Assembly (NCBI RefSeq): GCF_000425345.1
Contig: NZ_AUDG01000002.1
Coordinates: 140,789 to 204,788, forward strand
Origin: Rheinheimera baltica DSM 14885
GTDB taxonomy: Bacteria > Pseudomonadota > Gammaproteobacteria > Enterobacterales > Alteromonadaceae
Direction of reading: 5' to 3'
Length of the DNA: 64,000 bases
Position 1 is the first letter of the stretch. Every line of letters begins with the position of its first letter. The notes below the pieces were generated by a model. That model did no database searches. It was not told the origin of the DNA and worked only from the letters and a program-made list of their open reading frames with translations. Both the position numbers and the translations under genes were made by a program. This document shows, one piece after another, positions 52,564-62,754 of this stretch.

Positions 52564-54921
52564 TTATTTTGCCGTTTCTACCACAGATACACGTGCTAAT
52601 GGCTCTTGTAGTGCCAGTTCAAGCACCTCATCAATCCATTTTACCGGGCAAATTTCAATATCGCCTTTTACATTATCCGGAATATCTTTAAGGTCACGCA
52701 CATTATCATGTGGAATTAGCACACGCTTGATACCGCCACGATGCGCCGCCAATAGCTTCTCTTTCAAGCCACCAATAGGCAACACTTCTCCGCGTAAGGT
52801 AATTTCACCTGTCATAGCAACGTCTGCCCGCACAGGGTTACCGGTTAAGCTAGAAACTAATGCCGTTACCATGCCTATACCGGCGCTTGGACCATCTTTA
52901 GGTGTAGCACCTTCTGGTACGTGGACATGGATATCACGTTTCTCATAAAAGTCTTCATTTATCCTCAAACCTTCTGCACGACTGCGAACGACAGTCATTG
53001 CGGCTTGAATAGACTCTTTCATTACATCACCTAGTGAGCCGGTATAGGTTAATTTACCTTTCCCTACTACAGATGCGGCTTCAATTGTGAGTAAATCGCC
53101 ACCCACTTCGGTCCATGCTAAACCAGTCACTTGCCCTACCCGGTTACTGTCTTCGGCTTTACCATAGTCATAGCGCTGCACACCCAGAAACTCTTCTAAA
53201 TTCTGCTGATTGATGACAACTTGTTTTAAATCTTTTGTCAGCAAAATTTGTTTTACTGCTTTGCGGCATAGTTTTGAGATTTCCCGTTCAAGACTACGCA
53301 CACCAGCCTCACGGGTGTAATAGCGAATAATGCCGATGATGGCACTATCTTCTATAACTAACTCGCTGGCTTTTAAACCATTTCGGCCAATTTGCTTGGT
53401 AATAAGATGTTGTTTGGCGATATTAAGTTTTTCATCTTCGGTATATCCTGCCAGGCGAATAACTTCCATTCTATCGAGCAATGCCGCCGGGATATTTAAA
53501 CTGTTAGATGTAGCAAAAAACATTACATCAGATAGGTCATAATCGACTTCAAGATAATGATCACTGAAAGCGGTATTTTGCTCAGGGTCTAATACTTCTA
53601 GAAGCGCCGCTGCAGGATCACCACGAAAATCTGACGCCATTTTATCTATTTCATCAAGTAGAAATAATGGGTTACGTACACCCACTTTTGCCATTTTCTG
53701 GATAATTTTACCTGGCATTGAGCCAATGTAGGTTCGACGGTGGCCTCGAATTTCTGCTTCATCACGTACACCACCCAGTGCCATACGGACGTACTTACGC
53801 CCCGTCGCTTTAGCAACGGATTGCCCTAACGAGGTTTTACCCACGCCTGGTGGTCCAACTAAACACAGTATTGGGCCTTTTAACTTATTCACCCGTTGTT
53901 GTACTGCTAAATATTCAACGATGCGTTCTTTAACTTTTTCCAACCCGTAATGATCAGCATTCAGAATATTTTCTGCTTCTGCCAAATTCTTTTTAACTTT
54001 ACTGCGTTTTTTCCACGGCACATTGGCTAACCAATCAATATAGCTGCGAACAACGGTTGCTTCTGCTGACATCGGAGACATCATCTTAAGCTTTTGTAAT
54101 TCTGCTTTAGCTTTATCTTCCACTTCAGCTGACATTTGCGCCTGTTCAATTTTTTTGCTCAGTGCTTCAAATTCATCTGGTGTATCTTCAAGCTCACCTA
54201 ACTCGCGCTGGATAGCTTTCATTTGCTCGTTTAGGTAATACTCGCGCTGGCTTTTCTCCATCTGCTTTTTAACGCGGCTACGAATACGGCGCTCGACCTG
54301 AAGAATGTCAATTTCACTCTCCATCATTGCCATCAGGTATTCAAGCCGCTCGGTCACGTTAAAAATTTCCAGTACTTTTTGCTTATCTTCAACCTTAAGC
54401 GGCATATGTGCAGCCATGGTATCAGCCAACCGAGCCGGCTCATCAATACCGGTTAATGCTGTCAGCACTTCTGGTGGAATTTTTTTATTAAGCTTGATAT
54501 ACCCTTCAAACTGATTAATGGCTGAGCGTAAAAACACTTCCTGCTCTTTACTTTCAACTTCAGCCGTTTCAATAAGCTCTACATAAGCAGCAAAGGCATT
54601 ATCTGTTTCTGTAAATTCAGCTAACCGGGCACGACGGCTGCCCTCGACTAGCACTTTTACGGTGCCATCGGGTAATTTCAGCAATTGCAATATCGTCGCA
54701 ACGGTACCTACCTGATATAAGTCTGCTGCAGTAGGGTCGTCCAGCGTGGCATCTTTTTGAGCGACCAAAAAGATTTGTTTATCATTTTCCATTGCTGCAT
54801 CTAAGCACTTAATGGACTTTGCCCGCCCGACAAATAGTGGAATAACCATATGGGGATAGACGACAACGTCGCGCAGTGCCAGCACGGGCATATGCAAACG
54901 TTCAGCGTTTTCTGATGTCAT
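52564..54921 (-). CDS. lon: ATP-dependent protease Lon
   Basis: Cytoplasmic AAA+ serine protease that removes damaged proteins and short-lived regulators. The 785-residue length equals the enterobacterial enzyme. It has the N-terminal LonN domain, Walker A G-P-P-G-V-G-K-T, Walker [11 protein letters not shown], and the protease catalytic dyad: serine in P-K-D-G-P-S-A-G-I near 680 and lysine in G-G-L-K-E-K near 723. Single gene after clpX, with a heat-shock-type promoter and a terminator between them. Confidence 0.98.
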   Translation of the reverse strand: MTSENAERLHMPVLALRDVVVYPHMVIPLFVGRAKSIKCLDAAMENDKQIFLVAQKDATLDDPTAADLYQVGTVATILQLLKLPDGTVKVLVEGSRRARLAEFTETDNAFAAYVELIETAEVESKEQEVFLRSAINQFEGYIKLNKKIPPEVLTALTGIDEPARLADTMAAHMPLKVEDKQKVLEIFNVTERLEYLMAMMESEIDILQVERRIRSRVKKQMEKSQREYYLNEQMKAIQRELGELEDTPDEFEALSKKIEQAQMSAEVEDKAKAELQKLKMMSPMSAEATVVRSYIDWLANVPWKKRSKVKKNLAEAENILNADHYGLEKVKERIVEYLAVQQRVNKLKGPILCLVGPPGVGKTSLGQSVAKATGRKYVRMALGGVRDEAEIRGHRRTYIGSMPGKIIQKMAKVGVRNPLFLLDEIDKMASDFRGDPAAALLEVLDPEQNTAFSDHYLEVDYDLSDVMFFATSNSLNIPAALLDRMEVIRLAGYTEDEKLNIAKQHLITKQIGRNGLKASELVIEDSAIIGIIRYYTREAGVRSLEREISKLCRKAVKQILLTKDLKQVVINQQNLEEFLGVQRYDYGKAEDSNRVGQVTGLAWTEVGGDLLTIEAASVVGKGKLTYTGSLGDVMKESIQAAMTVVRSRAEGLRINEDFYEKRDIHVHVPEGATPKDGPSAGIGMVTALVSSLTGNPVRADVAMTGEITLRGEVLPIGGLKEKLLAAHRGGIKRVLIPHDNVRDLKDIPDNVKGDIEICPVKWIDEVLELALQEPLARVSVVETAK

Positions 54922-54968
54922 TGATACTCTCTCGAAATTAGTTACTGCAGGCGCGAATATGTTTCAGT

Positions 54969-54995
54969 ATATGGGGTTCATTTTTAAAACTTCAA
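54969..54995 (-). promoter_or_regulatory. Sigma32 heat-shock promoter of lon
   Basis: On the minus strand TTGAAG (54990-54995) and CCCCATAT (54969-54976) are separated by 13 bases. They match the sigma32 consensus CTTGAA and CCCCATNT, and the -10 lies 48 bases before the lon start. Heat induction of lon is therefore predicted. Confidence 0.85.
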
Positions 54996-55006
54996 TTCTA
55001 TATACG

Positions 55007-55033
55007 AAAAAGGAGCTGAATCAGCTCCTTTTT
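55007..55033 (-). terminator. Rho-independent terminator of clpPX
   Basis: AAAAAGGAGC, a TGAATCA loop region and GCTCCTTTTT form a stem followed by T on the minus strand. It lies 28 bases after the clpX stop and just before the lon promoter. Confidence 0.88.
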
Positions 55034-55060
55034 ATCAAAAAAACTCGTTTTACTTCAACA

Positions 55061-56341
55061 TTAGTGGGATTCTGCAGCTACAGGCTCGCTGCTTTGATAG
55101 ATAAGTATCGGGTCACTTTCACCACGGATCACCGTCTCATCGATTACAACTTTTGCCACATCCTGCATCGAAGGTAAGTCGTACATCGTATCAAGTAACA
55201 CACCTTCAACAATAGAACGTAGGCCACGCGCGCCTGTTTTACGTTCCATGGCTTTCTGTGCGATGGCTCTTAACGCATCTTCACGAAACTCTAGTTCAAC
55301 ATCTTCCATGGCGAATAAAGCTGCAAACTGTTTAACCAGAGCGTTTTTCGGCTCACTTAAAATTTGCACCAAGGCAGCTAAGTCAAGTTCAGTTAATGTT
55401 GCAACAACCGGTAACCTACCAATAAATTCCGGTATTAGACCATATTTAACCAAATCTTCTGGTTCAACATCACGGAAAGACTCACTGAGACTGCGACTAC
55501 TTTCTTTACTACGCACCGTTGCACCAAAACCAATGCCGGCTCCTTTGGCGCAACGCTGTTCGATAACTTTATCTAAGCCGGCAAAAGCACCACCACAGAT
55601 AAACAAGATCTTGGAGGTATCCACCTGCAAGAATTCTTGTTGTGGATGTTTACGCCCACCTTGTGGCGGAACAGAGGCAATGGTTCCTTCAATAAGTTTC
55701 AACAAAGCCTGCTGCACCCCTTCACCTGAAACATCACGGGTAATAGAAGGGTTGTCACTTTTGCGAGAAATTTTGTCGATTTCATCAATGTAGACAATAC
55801 CACGCTGAGCTTTTTCAACGTCGTAATCGCACTTTTGCAGCAATTTCTGAATGATATTTTCTACGTCTTCGCCAACATAACCGGCTTCTGTCAGCGTAGT
55901 CGCATCAGCCATCGTAAACGGCACGTCCAGCAATCTTGCCAGGGTCTCAGCCAGCAGCGTTTTTCCACTTCCGGTTGGGCCAATCAACAAGATATTACTT
56001 TTACTCAACTCAACGTCTTGCTTGTGCTGTGCGCTACGTAAGCGTTTGTAATGATTGTACACTGCAACTGCTAATACTTTTTTGGCATGGTCCTGACCAA
56101 TAACATAGTCATCCAGATGAGTGCGGATTTCACGGGGTACCGGTAAGGTATCGGCATCGCGCTTAGGGGAAATATCTTTTATTTCCTCGCGGATAATGTC
56201 ATTGCATAAATCAACGCATTCATCACAAATATATACCTGTGGGCCTGCAATCAACTTACGCACTTCATGCTGTGATTTGCCACAAAAAGAACAGTACAAC
56301 AATTTACCGTTCTTATCGCCGTCAGTGCGGTGATCAGACAT
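55061..56341 (-). CDS. clpX: ClpXP protease ATPase subunit ClpX
   Basis: AAA+ unfoldase that feeds substrates to ClpP. The 426-residue protein has an N-terminal zinc domain with Cys17, 20, 39 and 42, Walker A G-P-T-G-S-G-K-T, Walker [11 protein letters not shown] and the ClpP-docking I-G-F loop in [11 protein letters not shown] 56341 gives the usual M-S-D start; nine extra upstream codons are probably not translated. It follows clpP by 56 bases. Confidence 0.98.
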   Translation of the reverse strand: MSDHRTDGDKNGKLLYCSFCGKSQHEVRKLIAGPQVYICDECVDLCNDIIREEIKDISPKRDADTLPVPREIRTHLDDYVIGQDHAKKVLAVAVYNHYKRLRSAQHKQDVELSKSNILLIGPTGSGKTLLAETLARLLDVPFTMADATTLTEAGYVGEDVENIIQKLLQKCDYDVEKAQRGIVYIDEIDKISRKSDNPSITRDVSGEGVQQALLKLIEGTIASVPPQGGRKHPQQEFLQVDTSKILFICGGAFAGLDKVIEQRCAKGAGIGFGATVRSKESSRSLSESFRDVEPEDLVKYGLIPEFIGRLPVVATLTELDLAALVQILSEPKNALVKQFAALFAMEDVELEFREDALRAIAQKAMERKTGARGLRSIVEGVLLDTMYDLPSMQDVAKVVIDETVIRGESDPILIYQSSEPVAAESH

Positions 56342-56397
56342 GTAACTACCTCTTTCACTACGGTGCAACCAGATGGTGTCTGGTTGCCAAAAAATGA

Positions 56398-57021
56398 TTA
56401 CTTCGCGTCTCTGTTAGTAAATATGGCATCTACCAGGCCATATTCCAAGGCTTGCTGTGCACTTAAGAAATTATCACGCTCAGTATCCTTACAGACTTGC
56501 TCGTAACTTTTACCGCTATGCTCTGCCATAAGACGGTTTAATTTCTCTTTTATGCCTAATATTTCACGGGCATGAATTTCAAAATCTGTTGCCTGACCTT
56601 GAAAACCACCTAAGGGTTGGTGGATCATTACACGGGCATTAGGTAGACAGTAGCGTTTACCTTTAGTACCACCGGACAATAAAAACGCGCCCATACTGGC
56701 GGCCTGTCCGACACAAATGGTAGAGATATCCGACTTGATATAACGCATAGTGTCATAAATTGATAAGCCGGCAGTGACGGATCCGCCTGGTGAGTTTATA
56801 TAAATATAGATGTCTTTCTCAGGATTTTCTGATTCTAAGAATAATAATTGCGCCACAATCAGGTTTGCCATGTGATCTTCAACCTGACCAGTTAGAAATA
56901 TGATGCGATCCTTGAGCAAGCGTGAATAGATATCAAAAGAACGCTCACCTTTTGCGGTTTGCTCAATAACGATTGGTACCAAAGCGTTTACTATGTCATT
57001 AAGATGTTGCGGCATAGACAT
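56398..57021 (-). CDS. clpP: ClpP protease proteolytic subunit
   Basis: Serine protease barrel of ClpXP and ClpAP. The 207-residue precursor has the catalytic triad Ser109 (G-Q-A-A-S-M-G), His134 (M-I-H-Q-P-L-G-G) and Asp183 (T-E-R-D-N-F). Length matches E. coli including a short propeptide. It lies between tig, after a terminator, and clpX, with which it is cotranscribed. Confidence 0.98.
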   Translation of the reverse strand: MSMPQHLNDIVNALVPIVIEQTAKGERSFDIYSRLLKDRIIFLTGQVEDHMANLIVAQLLFLESENPEKDIYIYINSPGGSVTAGLSIYDTMRYIKSDISTICVGQAASMGAFLLSGGTKGKRYCLPNARVMIHQPLGGFQGQATDFEIHAREILGIKEKLNRLMAEHSGKSYEQVCKDTERDNFLSAQQALEYGLVDAIFTNRDAK

Positions 57022-57062
57022 ATTATAGGGTTCCCTTTAAATGGCTGGATTTTACTGTTGCA

Positions 57063-57098
57063 GAAAATAAAATGGCCCGAACTAGTGTCCGAGCCATT
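57063..57098 (-). terminator. Terminator between tig and clpP
   Basis: AATGGCTCG and CGGGCCATT (one G-U pair) form a 9-bp stem with a 10-base loop at 57071-57098, followed on the minus strand by a TTTATTTT tail. It lies 29 bases after the tig stop. Confidence 0.75.
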
Positions 57099-57126
57099 AA
57101 AGCCGTCAAGCCCAAATAAGTCAATC

Positions 57127-58437
57127 TTAGTTGGTGGCTTGTGGGTTCATTATTTCATCGAAAGCCGCTTTTTGGTCAGTCACTTTAGCGCTGGCCAAAA
57201 CAACTTCTATCGCCTGTTCTTCCAGTGCAACATTACGCATGCTCTGTAACAGTTCTTTATTGCTGTTGTAGTACTGCACCACTTCTTGTGGATCTTCGTA
57301 TGCAGAAGCTACAGATTCGATTAACGCCTGTACTTTCTTGTCATCTACTTTCAGTTCACTTGTTTTAATTACTTCACCCAGCAACAAACCTACTTTAACG
57401 CGGTCTTTTGCTTGCTCTTCAAACAGTGATGCTGGCAGTTCAGGTAATTGCTTAGGATCAACATTATTACCAAAACGCTGTAAAGCTTGTTTACGTAAAA
57501 CGTCCACTTCACCTTCAATTAAGGCTTTAGGTACATCAACGTCGTTATTTGCCAGTAATCCTTTGATTACCTGCTCTTTAACTTTTGCTTTGATGTTTTG
57601 GTTAAGCTCGCGCTCCATGTTTTTGCGTACTTCAACTTTAAGCGCATCAACAGAAGCCGTTTCAAGACCAAACAATGTTGCGAACTCATCATTTAGTTCA
57701 GGCAATACTTGCTCTTCTACCTTGCTGATTGTTACAGCGAAGCTAGCTGCTTTACCTTTAAGGTTTTCAGCGTGGTATTCTGCTGGGAAAGTAACGTCAA
57801 CCGTGGTTTCTTCACCGGCTTTCTTACCGATAATACCGTCTTCAAAGCCTGGGATCATTCGGCCCTGGCCTAATTCCAGTGTGAAGTTAGTGGCTTTACC
57901 GCCTTCAAACTCTTCACCGTCGATTGAACCAACAAAGTCGACAACCACACGGTCACCAGACACTGCTTTGCCTTTTTTCTCTTCCCACTTGGCGTGTTGC
58001 TTACGCAAAGTGTCCAGCATTTTGTCTAAGTCAGCATCAGCAATTTCAACAACTGGCTTATTAACTTCTATTTTATCCAGATTTTTAACTTCTACTTCTG
58101 GGTAAACTTCAAAAGTCGCTTTAAATTCCAGATCTTTACCTTGCTCCAGTTGGCCTGGTGCAAAAGTTGGTGAACCTGCTGGCGTTAGTTTGTTAGCAAT
58201 AATGGCATCGTAAAAATGACGCTGCATTTGCTCGCCTGCAACTTCTTGCAATACAGCTAAACCATAACGCTTCTGGATAATAGATACTGGTGCTTTACCT
58301 GGACGAAAACCGTCGATACGCTGACGCTTGGCCAGATCACGTAAACGGTTTTTAACTTCCGAATCAATTTTGTCGGCCGGAACTGTAATCGTTAACTGGC
58401 GCTCTAAACCCTGAGTGGTTTCCACAGAAACTTGCAT
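57127..58437 (-). CDS. tig: Trigger factor
   Basis: Ribosome-bound chaperone and prolyl isomerase acting on nascent chains. The 436-residue protein has the N-terminal ribosome-binding domain with G-F-R-P-G-K-A-P (43-50), an FKBP domain with [10 protein letters not shown] and G-R-M-I-P-G-F-E (about 150-240) and the helical C-terminal arms. It starts the tig-clpP-clpX-lon-hupB-ppiD series in the conserved order. Confidence 0.98.
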   Translation of the reverse strand: MQVSVETTQGLERQLTITVPADKIDSEVKNRLRDLAKRQRIDGFRPGKAPVSIIQKRYGLAVLQEVAGEQMQRHFYDAIIANKLTPAGSPTFAPGQLEQGKDLEFKATFEVYPEVEVKNLDKIEVNKPVVEIADADLDKMLDTLRKQHAKWEEKKGKAVSGDRVVVDFVGSIDGEEFEGGKATNFTLELGQGRMIPGFEDGIIGKKAGEETTVDVTFPAEYHAENLKGKAASFAVTISKVEEQVLPELNDEFATLFGLETASVDALKVEVRKNMERELNQNIKAKVKEQVIKGLLANNDVDVPKALIEGEVDVLRKQALQRFGNNVDPKQLPELPASLFEEQAKDRVKVGLLLGEVIKTSELKVDDKKVQALIESVASAYEDPQEVVQYYNSNKELLQSMRNVALEEQAIEVVLASAKVTDQKAAFDEIMNPQATN

Positions 58438-58544
58438 CTTGTTACCTCAAATTCAAAAACGGGCGCGTAATTAACGCCTTACTAGTGTGATCTGGTATCA
58501 AAACGCAGCACTGAACCAGACCTGTTATAAAATAGGACGCGGCA

Positions 58545-58572
58545 TTATAGCGGGGTAAATGTCCGACGTCGA
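58545..58572 (-). promoter_or_regulatory. Sigma70-type promoter of tig
   Basis: On the minus strand TATAAT (58545-58550) is preceded by a 16-base spacer and TCGACG, four of six bases matching TTGACA, with a GC-rich stretch (GCCGCG) after the -10. It lies about 108 bases before the tig start. Confidence 0.55.
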
Positions 58573-58611
58573 GCCCTTAGCAAAAGCGCTTTTTAACCGA
58601 CGCAAACAACA

Positions 58612-58652
58612 TAAAAAAACGCAGCCTGAAGAGGAGTTATTTCAGGCTGCGT
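58612..58652 (-). terminator. Rho-independent terminator of proBA
   Basis: ACGCAGCCTGAA and TTCAGGCTGCGT form a 12-bp stem with a 10-base loop (58619-58652), followed on the minus strand by seven T. It lies 26 bases past the proA stop. Confidence 0.93.
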
Positions 58653-58677
58653 GTCGTTCTATTATGCTCAAAATGTA

Positions 58678-59931
58678 TTAGCTTCGAGTTTGCCCATTGC
58701 CGGTAACAACATACTTTTCCGTTGTTAACGCTTCAAGCCCCATAGGGCCATATGCGTGCAACTTACTGGTTGATATACCAATTTCAGCACCTAAACCCAG
58801 CTCGCCACCGTCAGAAAAACGTGATGACGTATTATGCATCACCACAGCTGAGTCTACCTCGCAAATAAAGCGCTCAGCATTAGCACTATCGGCAGTACAA
58901 ATAACTTCAGTATGCTGACTACCAAACTGGTCAATGTGCGTTATTGCCCCGTCCATGTCATCGACCACCCGAATAGCAATCTCAGGAGCCAGGTATTCCT
59001 GACCAAACTCATTATCAGCAATAGCTTGTGCCTGATTGAAATAGCTTAAGCTCTTTTTACAAGCATGCACAATCACATCGTGCTGTGCCAGAGCACTTGC
59101 CACCATCGGCAAAAAGTCTGCCGCGATATGCTGGTTAACCAATAAACCTTCTAACGCATTACACACGCCTGGGCGTTGCACTTTACCGTTTAGTAATAAG
59201 CCCAATGCCATGTTTAAGTCTGCTGACTGATCGACATATAAATGGCATACCCCTTTATAATGCTGAATTACCGGGATACGGCTATGCTCCGTCACAAAAC
59301 GAATAAGCCCTTCCCCGCCCCGTGGGATCACCAAGTCGATATACTGGTCTTGCTTTAACAGTGCCAACATCAGATCACGATCCGGATCCGGTACGATACT
59401 CACCACTTCGTCAGGCAAGTTATGCTCACGCAGCGCCTGTTGCATGGCAGCTGCAATGGCTAAACTGGTTTGAATGGCTTCGCGCCCACATCGCAGAATA
59501 ACCGCATTGCCAGATTTAAAACACAAAGCACCCGCGTCAGCTGTAACGTTGGGTCTTGCTTCATAAATCATACAAATAACGCCAAGCGCGATACGACGCT
59601 TTTGAATATTTATGCCATTAGGCCGTTGTTCAATCTGTCGCGTGGCACCTACAGGGTCTGGCAATGCAATAATTTGCTCTATGGCTTTAGCCATGACCTC
59701 TATACGTTCTGGGGTTAGCGTTAACCGGTCTAACATGGCCGCACTGGTGCCGTTTGCACTGGCTGCAGCCACTTCATCTTTATTCGCTGTCAGAATAGTT
59801 GCACTTGCTAAGCGCAACTGATTTGCCATGCTTTGCAGCACTGCATTTTTCTGTTCTGTGGTTAAATTCGCCACTGCTTTAGCTGCACGCGACGCTTTGG
59901 CGGCAATACTGGCCGCAACTTCGGTACTCAT
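58678..59931 (-). CDS. proA: Gamma-glutamyl phosphate reductase
   Basis: NADPH-dependent reduction of glutamyl 5-phosphate to the semialdehyde, second step of proline synthesis. The 417-residue aldehyde-dehydrogenase-fold enzyme has Y-E-A-R-P-N-V-T-A-D-A-G-A-L-C, K-S-G-N-A-V-I-L-R-C-G and the catalytic cysteine in R-P-G-V-C-N-A-L-E. Its start overlaps the proB stop by 4 bases. Confidence 0.97.
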   Translation of the reverse strand: MSTEVAASIAAKASRAAKAVANLTTEQKNAVLQSMANQLRLASATILTANKDEVAAASANGTSAAMLDRLTLTPERIEVMAKAIEQIIALPDPVGATRQIEQRPNGINIQKRRIALGVICMIYEARPNVTADAGALCFKSGNAVILRCGREAIQTSLAIAAAMQQALREHNLPDEVVSIVPDPDRDLMLALLKQDQYIDLVIPRGGEGLIRFVTEHSRIPVIQHYKGVCHLYVDQSADLNMALGLLLNGKVQRPGVCNALEGLLVNQHIAADFLPMVASALAQHDVIVHACKKSLSYFNQAQAIADNEFGQEYLAPEIAIRVVDDMDGAITHIDQFGSQHTEVICTADSANAERFICEVDSAVVMHNTSSRFSDGGELGLGAEIGISTSKLHAYGPMGLEALTTEKYVVTGNGQTRS

Positions 59932-61049
59932 AATCTCTCCAGTAACATCATTTCACTACGATGGATCACAGCATCACTGCCGGTTGGACAATATCCAAGA
60001 CATGACTCTATATCCCGGCTTTGTTGTCCTTTAATGGAAAACAGCTCGCTGGCACTAAAACGGCTAACCCCTTTAGCAACTTTTCGTTTGCCAACAGCAC
60101 AGCGCACTAAAACAGCATCACCTGAATCAAACTCACCATTAATACTAACGATGCCGCTGCACAATAGCGAGGCGCCATGCTGGCATAGTGCCTCAATACA
60201 GCCATCATCTACCCAGATTTCACCCTTAGCCCTTAACGTATGACGCACCCAATGTTTTTTAGCCGATAAAGGCTTAGCTTGACCATAAAAAATTGTGCCT
60301 GGGTTTTTACCCGCTAAAATACACTGAAAACTAAATTCCTGATGACCATCAATGATCATGGTATCAATGCCATGAGCTGCGGCTTTTTCTGCCGCTTCAA
60401 TTTTGGTTCGCATGCCACCTGTGCCCATAGCAGAAGAAGCACCACCAGCCAAAGCATAAATGTCAGCGCTAATACGCTTAACAGCTGGGATTAACGTAGC
60501 ATTGGGGTCTTTATTCGGATCTGCGGTATAGAGGCCAGCAACATCAGAGCAAATGATCAAGGCATCAGCATTAGCTACCGTTGCTACCATCGCGGCTAAA
60601 TTATCATTGTCACCCACTTTAAGCTCATCGGTGGCAATGGTGTCATTTTCATTCACGATTGGCAGTACGTTATGATCAAGTAAACGACGTAACGTGTTCT
60701 GAATATTGACATGGCGGACCCTGTCACTTAAATCACCATGCGTTAGCAAAACCTGTGCGCACGGAAAATCAAAACAACGACTCCAGAAATTCATTAACTC
60801 ATTTTGCCCAACCGCTGCCATGGCACGTTTAAGCGCAATAGGTACACGTTGATGTTGAAAGTTAAAATGATGGCGACCGGCAGCAACGCTAACAGAAGAA
60901 ACCAGGATCACTTCAAGACCCTGTAGTCGGCACTGCCGAATAAATTCGGCGATGGGACGCAAAAACTGCTCACTACACCCCTGATGTTCTGGCGCAATTA
61001 GGGCGCTGCCAACTTTCAGCACGACCCGACGCCAGGATGGGTTAATCAT
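59928..61049 (-). CDS. proB: Glutamate 5-kinase
   Basis: Phosphorylates glutamate, the first and feedback-controlled step of proline synthesis. The 373-residue protein has the amino-acid-kinase domain with V-L-K-V-G-S-A-L-I, N-E-N-D-T-I-A-T-D-E and G-T-G-G-M-R-T-K-I-E-A-A, followed by a PUA domain (about 275-360). The second position of the usual V-V-K-V-G-S is leucine here, a mild change. It forms the proBA operon with proA. Confidence 0.96.
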   Translation of the reverse strand: MINPSWRRVVLKVGSALIAPEHQGCSEQFLRPIAEFIRQCRLQGLEVILVSSVSVAAGRHHFNFQHQRVPIALKRAMAAVGQNELMNFWSRCFDFPCAQVLLTHGDLSDRVRHVNIQNTLRRLLDHNVLPIVNENDTIATDELKVGDNDNLAAMVATVANADALIICSDVAGLYTADPNKDPNATLIPAVKRISADIYALAGGASSAMGTGGMRTKIEAAEKAAAHGIDTMIIDGHQEFSFQCILAGKNPGTIFYGQAKPLSAKKHWVRHTLRAKGEIWVDDGCIEALCQHGASLLCSGIVSINGEFDSGDAVLVRCAVGKRKVAKGVSRFSASELFSIKGQQSRDIESCLGYCPTGSDAVIHRSEMMLLERL

Positions 61050-61219
61050 AACTCCTCCAATGGTTATTGCAGTCGCTATAATAACAAAATCTGTAACCCG
61101 GCACCACCCAACCTACAAAAACCAACACAAACACAAACTACAAATCAAAGTTAAACTATTGTTTTAAATAGATTATAAATATAGTGAATACCCTATATAC
61201 ATTTAAAAGGGGCAACAAA

Positions 61220-61258
61220 AGTGCATTAAAATGTAATTTAATTACATTTTAATGCACT
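61220..61258 (-). terminator. 18-bp perfect hairpin overlapping the acetyltransferase stop codon
   Basis: Positions 61220-61237 and 61241-61258 are perfect inverted copies around TTA. On the minus strand the structure begins with the last bases of the TAG stop and ends in TTTTGTTG, fitting an intrinsic terminator. The stem is AT-rich but unusually long. Confidence 0.75.
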
Positions 61259-61757
61259 AAGCATACAACTGAATATAGTCTTCTGATGGGGTAAGTTTCA
61301 CCATTTTCTCAAACTGCAAACCAAGCCGGTTCAACAATTTAATTGACGCCGTGTTTCCTGCATGCGTCAAACCAACAATGCGTTTTAATTTCAACGTACT
61401 ATAGCCAAAATGTATCACAGCAGATGCGGCTTCAAAGGCATAGCCTTGGCCACAAAACTGCGGCATAAAAGCAAAACCAATATCGGTTTCCTGCAAAGCA
61501 TCACGACGTAATAGACCACAAAACCCCAGCGGTATTCCGCTGATACATTCCTCAACTAAAAACAAACCATAACCATGTTGGCGATAGCTCTTTATCGGTC
61601 CTTCAGCGAGATAATGCATAGCATCCAACTCGTTTCTTACACCACGATCAGCAATATTTTCAATGAAGGAAGGCTCGTTCAACAATCGACAGGTAAACGT
61701 CACATCGGCCGCCGTAAGGTGTCGGATCCGTAAACGAGGAGTCTCTGCAACAACCAT
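61257..61757 (-). CDS. GNAT family N-acetyltransferase (RimJ/RimL-like)
   Basis: A 166-residue acetyltransferase of the Acetyltransf_3 type; possible acceptors are ribosomal protein N-termini or small amines, not decidable here. It opens with E-T-P-R-L-R-I-R-H-L-T-A-A-D, has I-G-F-A-F-M-P-Q-F-C-G-Q-G-Y-A-F-E-A and R-I-V-G-L-T-H-A-G-N-T-A-S, typical of the acetyl-CoA site. ATG 61757 has AAGGAT ahead; the frame is open 13 codons further up. Single gene between proB and the tRNA locus. Confidence 0.85.
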   Translation of the reverse strand: MVVAETPRLRIRHLTAADVTFTCRLLNEPSFIENIADRGVRNELDAMHYLAEGPIKSYRQHGYGLFLVEECISGIPLGFCGLLRRDALQETDIGFAFMPQFCGQGYAFEAASAVIHFGYSTLKLKRIVGLTHAGNTASIKLLNRLGLQFEKMVKLTPSEDYIQLYA

Positions 61758-61938
61758 AAAATCATCCTTAAAACACAGGCTACAGTGAGCATACATTAAG
61801 ATAACGGTTTATGGGAACAAGAATTTAGCTGCATTATTTAGCAGTATAAATAGTTTTGCTATAGCAAATTGGACAGATAGTTCAATACAAGCCGTAAGAA
61901 GAAATTAGTTTGATTATAGATGAGGGATTTAGGGAAAA

Positions 61939-62019
61939 TGGTCGGTGATGCAGGATTTTAACCTGCGAACCGCGGATTAAGAACACCCAAAATAGGGGTA
62001 GACTTAACCATTTTGAAAA
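61939..62019 (-). repeat. 81-bp tRNA-Pro-derived repeat, copy A
   Basis: On the minus strand this unit carries the 3' part of tRNA-Pro (G-C-A-G-G stem of the T arm, acceptor 3' strand ATCACCG, A and CCA) but no anticodon or D arm. The T loop has a C-to-A change. It lies exactly 81 bases from copy B. It would be expressed after tRNA-Pro in the same precursor. Confidence 0.75.
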
Positions 62020-62100
62020 TGGTCGATGATGCAGGCTTTGAACCTGCGCCCCGTGGATTAAGAACCCCCAAACTAGGTGTAGACTTAACCATTTTGAGAA
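62020..62100 (-). repeat. 81-bp tRNA-Pro-derived repeat, copy B
   Basis: Same layout as copy A and exactly 81 bases from the 3' end of the adjacent tRNA-Pro gene. The T arm is intact (GCAGG, loop TTCAAAG, CCTGC), while the acceptor strand has one change (ATCATCG). A palindrome ACCATTTTCAAAATGGT spans the CCA end. Confidence 0.78.
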
Positions 62101-62177
62101 TGGTCGGTGATGCAGGATTTGAACCTGCGACCCCTTGGACCCAAACCAAGTGCGCTACCAAGCTGCGCCAATCACCG
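62101..62177 (-). tRNA. tRNA-Pro (anticodon TGG), distal copy
   Basis: A 77-nt cloverleaf with acceptor CGGTGAT/ATCACCG, D arm, anticodon stem CTTGG/CCAAG with loop TTTGGGA (anticodon TGG), T arm and encoded CCA. It reads proline codons CCN, mainly CCA and CCG. Last intact tRNA of the operon, followed by two degenerate 81-bp repeats. Confidence 0.97.
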
Positions 62178-62196
62178 ACTGTACAACGTAAAGAGA

Positions 62197-62272
62197 TGGG
62201 GTGGATGATGGGGTTCGAACCCACGACAACCGGAATCACAATCCGGGGCTCTACCAACTGAGCTACAACCAC
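62197..62272 (-). tRNA. tRNA-His (anticodon GTG)
   Basis: A 76-nt tRNA with anticodon stem CCGGA/TCCGG and loop TTGTGAT (anticodon GTG), T arm GTGGG/CCCAT, encoded CCA and the G available at position -1 (62273). Acceptor pairing GTGGTTG with CATCCAC leaves one T-T mismatch at pair 5-68. Otherwise normal; lies 19 bases before tRNA-Pro. Confidence 0.95.
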
Positions 62273-62297
62273 CACTGAAACTGTTTTGCGCTTGTTA

Positions 62298-62374
<77 letters not shown>

Positions 62375-62407
62375 AAAATCGAAAGCCCTACCAAGCTATA
62401 AAATTAA

Positions 62408-62488
62408 TGGTCCGATACGCAGTATTTTAACCTGCTACCCGTGGATTAAAAGTACCCAAACCACGTGTATAACTTACCATTTTTAAAA
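62408..62488 (-). repeat. 81-bp tRNA-Pro-derived repeat, copy D
   Basis: Placed exactly 81 bases from the 3' end of the promoter-proximal tRNA-Pro and before tRNA-Arg. It has the same order as copies A and B but is more decayed: T arm GCAGG with ACTGC, acceptor strand GTATCGG, CCA kept. A CCATTTTTAAAATGG palindrome marks the junction with the tRNA. Confidence 0.7.
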
Positions 62489-62565
62489 TGGTCGGTGATG
62501 CAGGATTTGAACCTGCGACCCCTTGGACCCAAACCAAGTGCGCTACCAAGCTGCGCCAATCACCG
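62489..62565 (-). tRNA. tRNA-Pro (anticodon TGG), promoter-proximal copy
   Basis: Identical over its 77 nt to the distal tRNA-Pro, with anticodon TGG and encoded CCA. It is the first gene of the tRNA operon, 29 bases downstream of the -10 box. The identical copy 388 bases away and the shared 81-bp repeats indicate a local duplication. Confidence 0.97.
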
Positions 62566-62594
62566 ACATCACTGCACTTCTGCAACGGGGCGGA

Positions 62595-62623
62595 ATATTA
62601 CAGCTGGGCGGCAATAGCGTCAA
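62595..62623 (-). promoter_or_regulatory. Stable-RNA promoter of the tRNA operon
   Basis: On the minus strand TTGACG, a 17-base spacer and TAATAT form a near-consensus sigma70 promoter, followed by a GC-rich discriminator (CCGCCCC) typical of stringently controlled tRNA and rRNA promoters. Confidence 0.85.
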
Positions 62624-62754
62624 ACCTTTTTTTGCACAAATCAACTGATTGCCTATTATTTGAACCTATTATGCGCTGAGCATTGCAAGATGGAGTTCTG
62701 TCGGTAGCTGTGCGAAAATATACCGCAGCAGAATTATGGCAGAGACGTTAACAA

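Noticed and set aside
55248..55793. Antisense open frame of 181 codons inside clpX
   Set aside because: Shadow of clpX; low-complexity Ser/Ala/Lys text and no ribosome-binding site.
57338..58105. Antisense open frame of 255 codons inside tig
   Set aside because: Shadow of tig, typical Ser/Leu/Thr-rich reverse translation of a charged helical protein.
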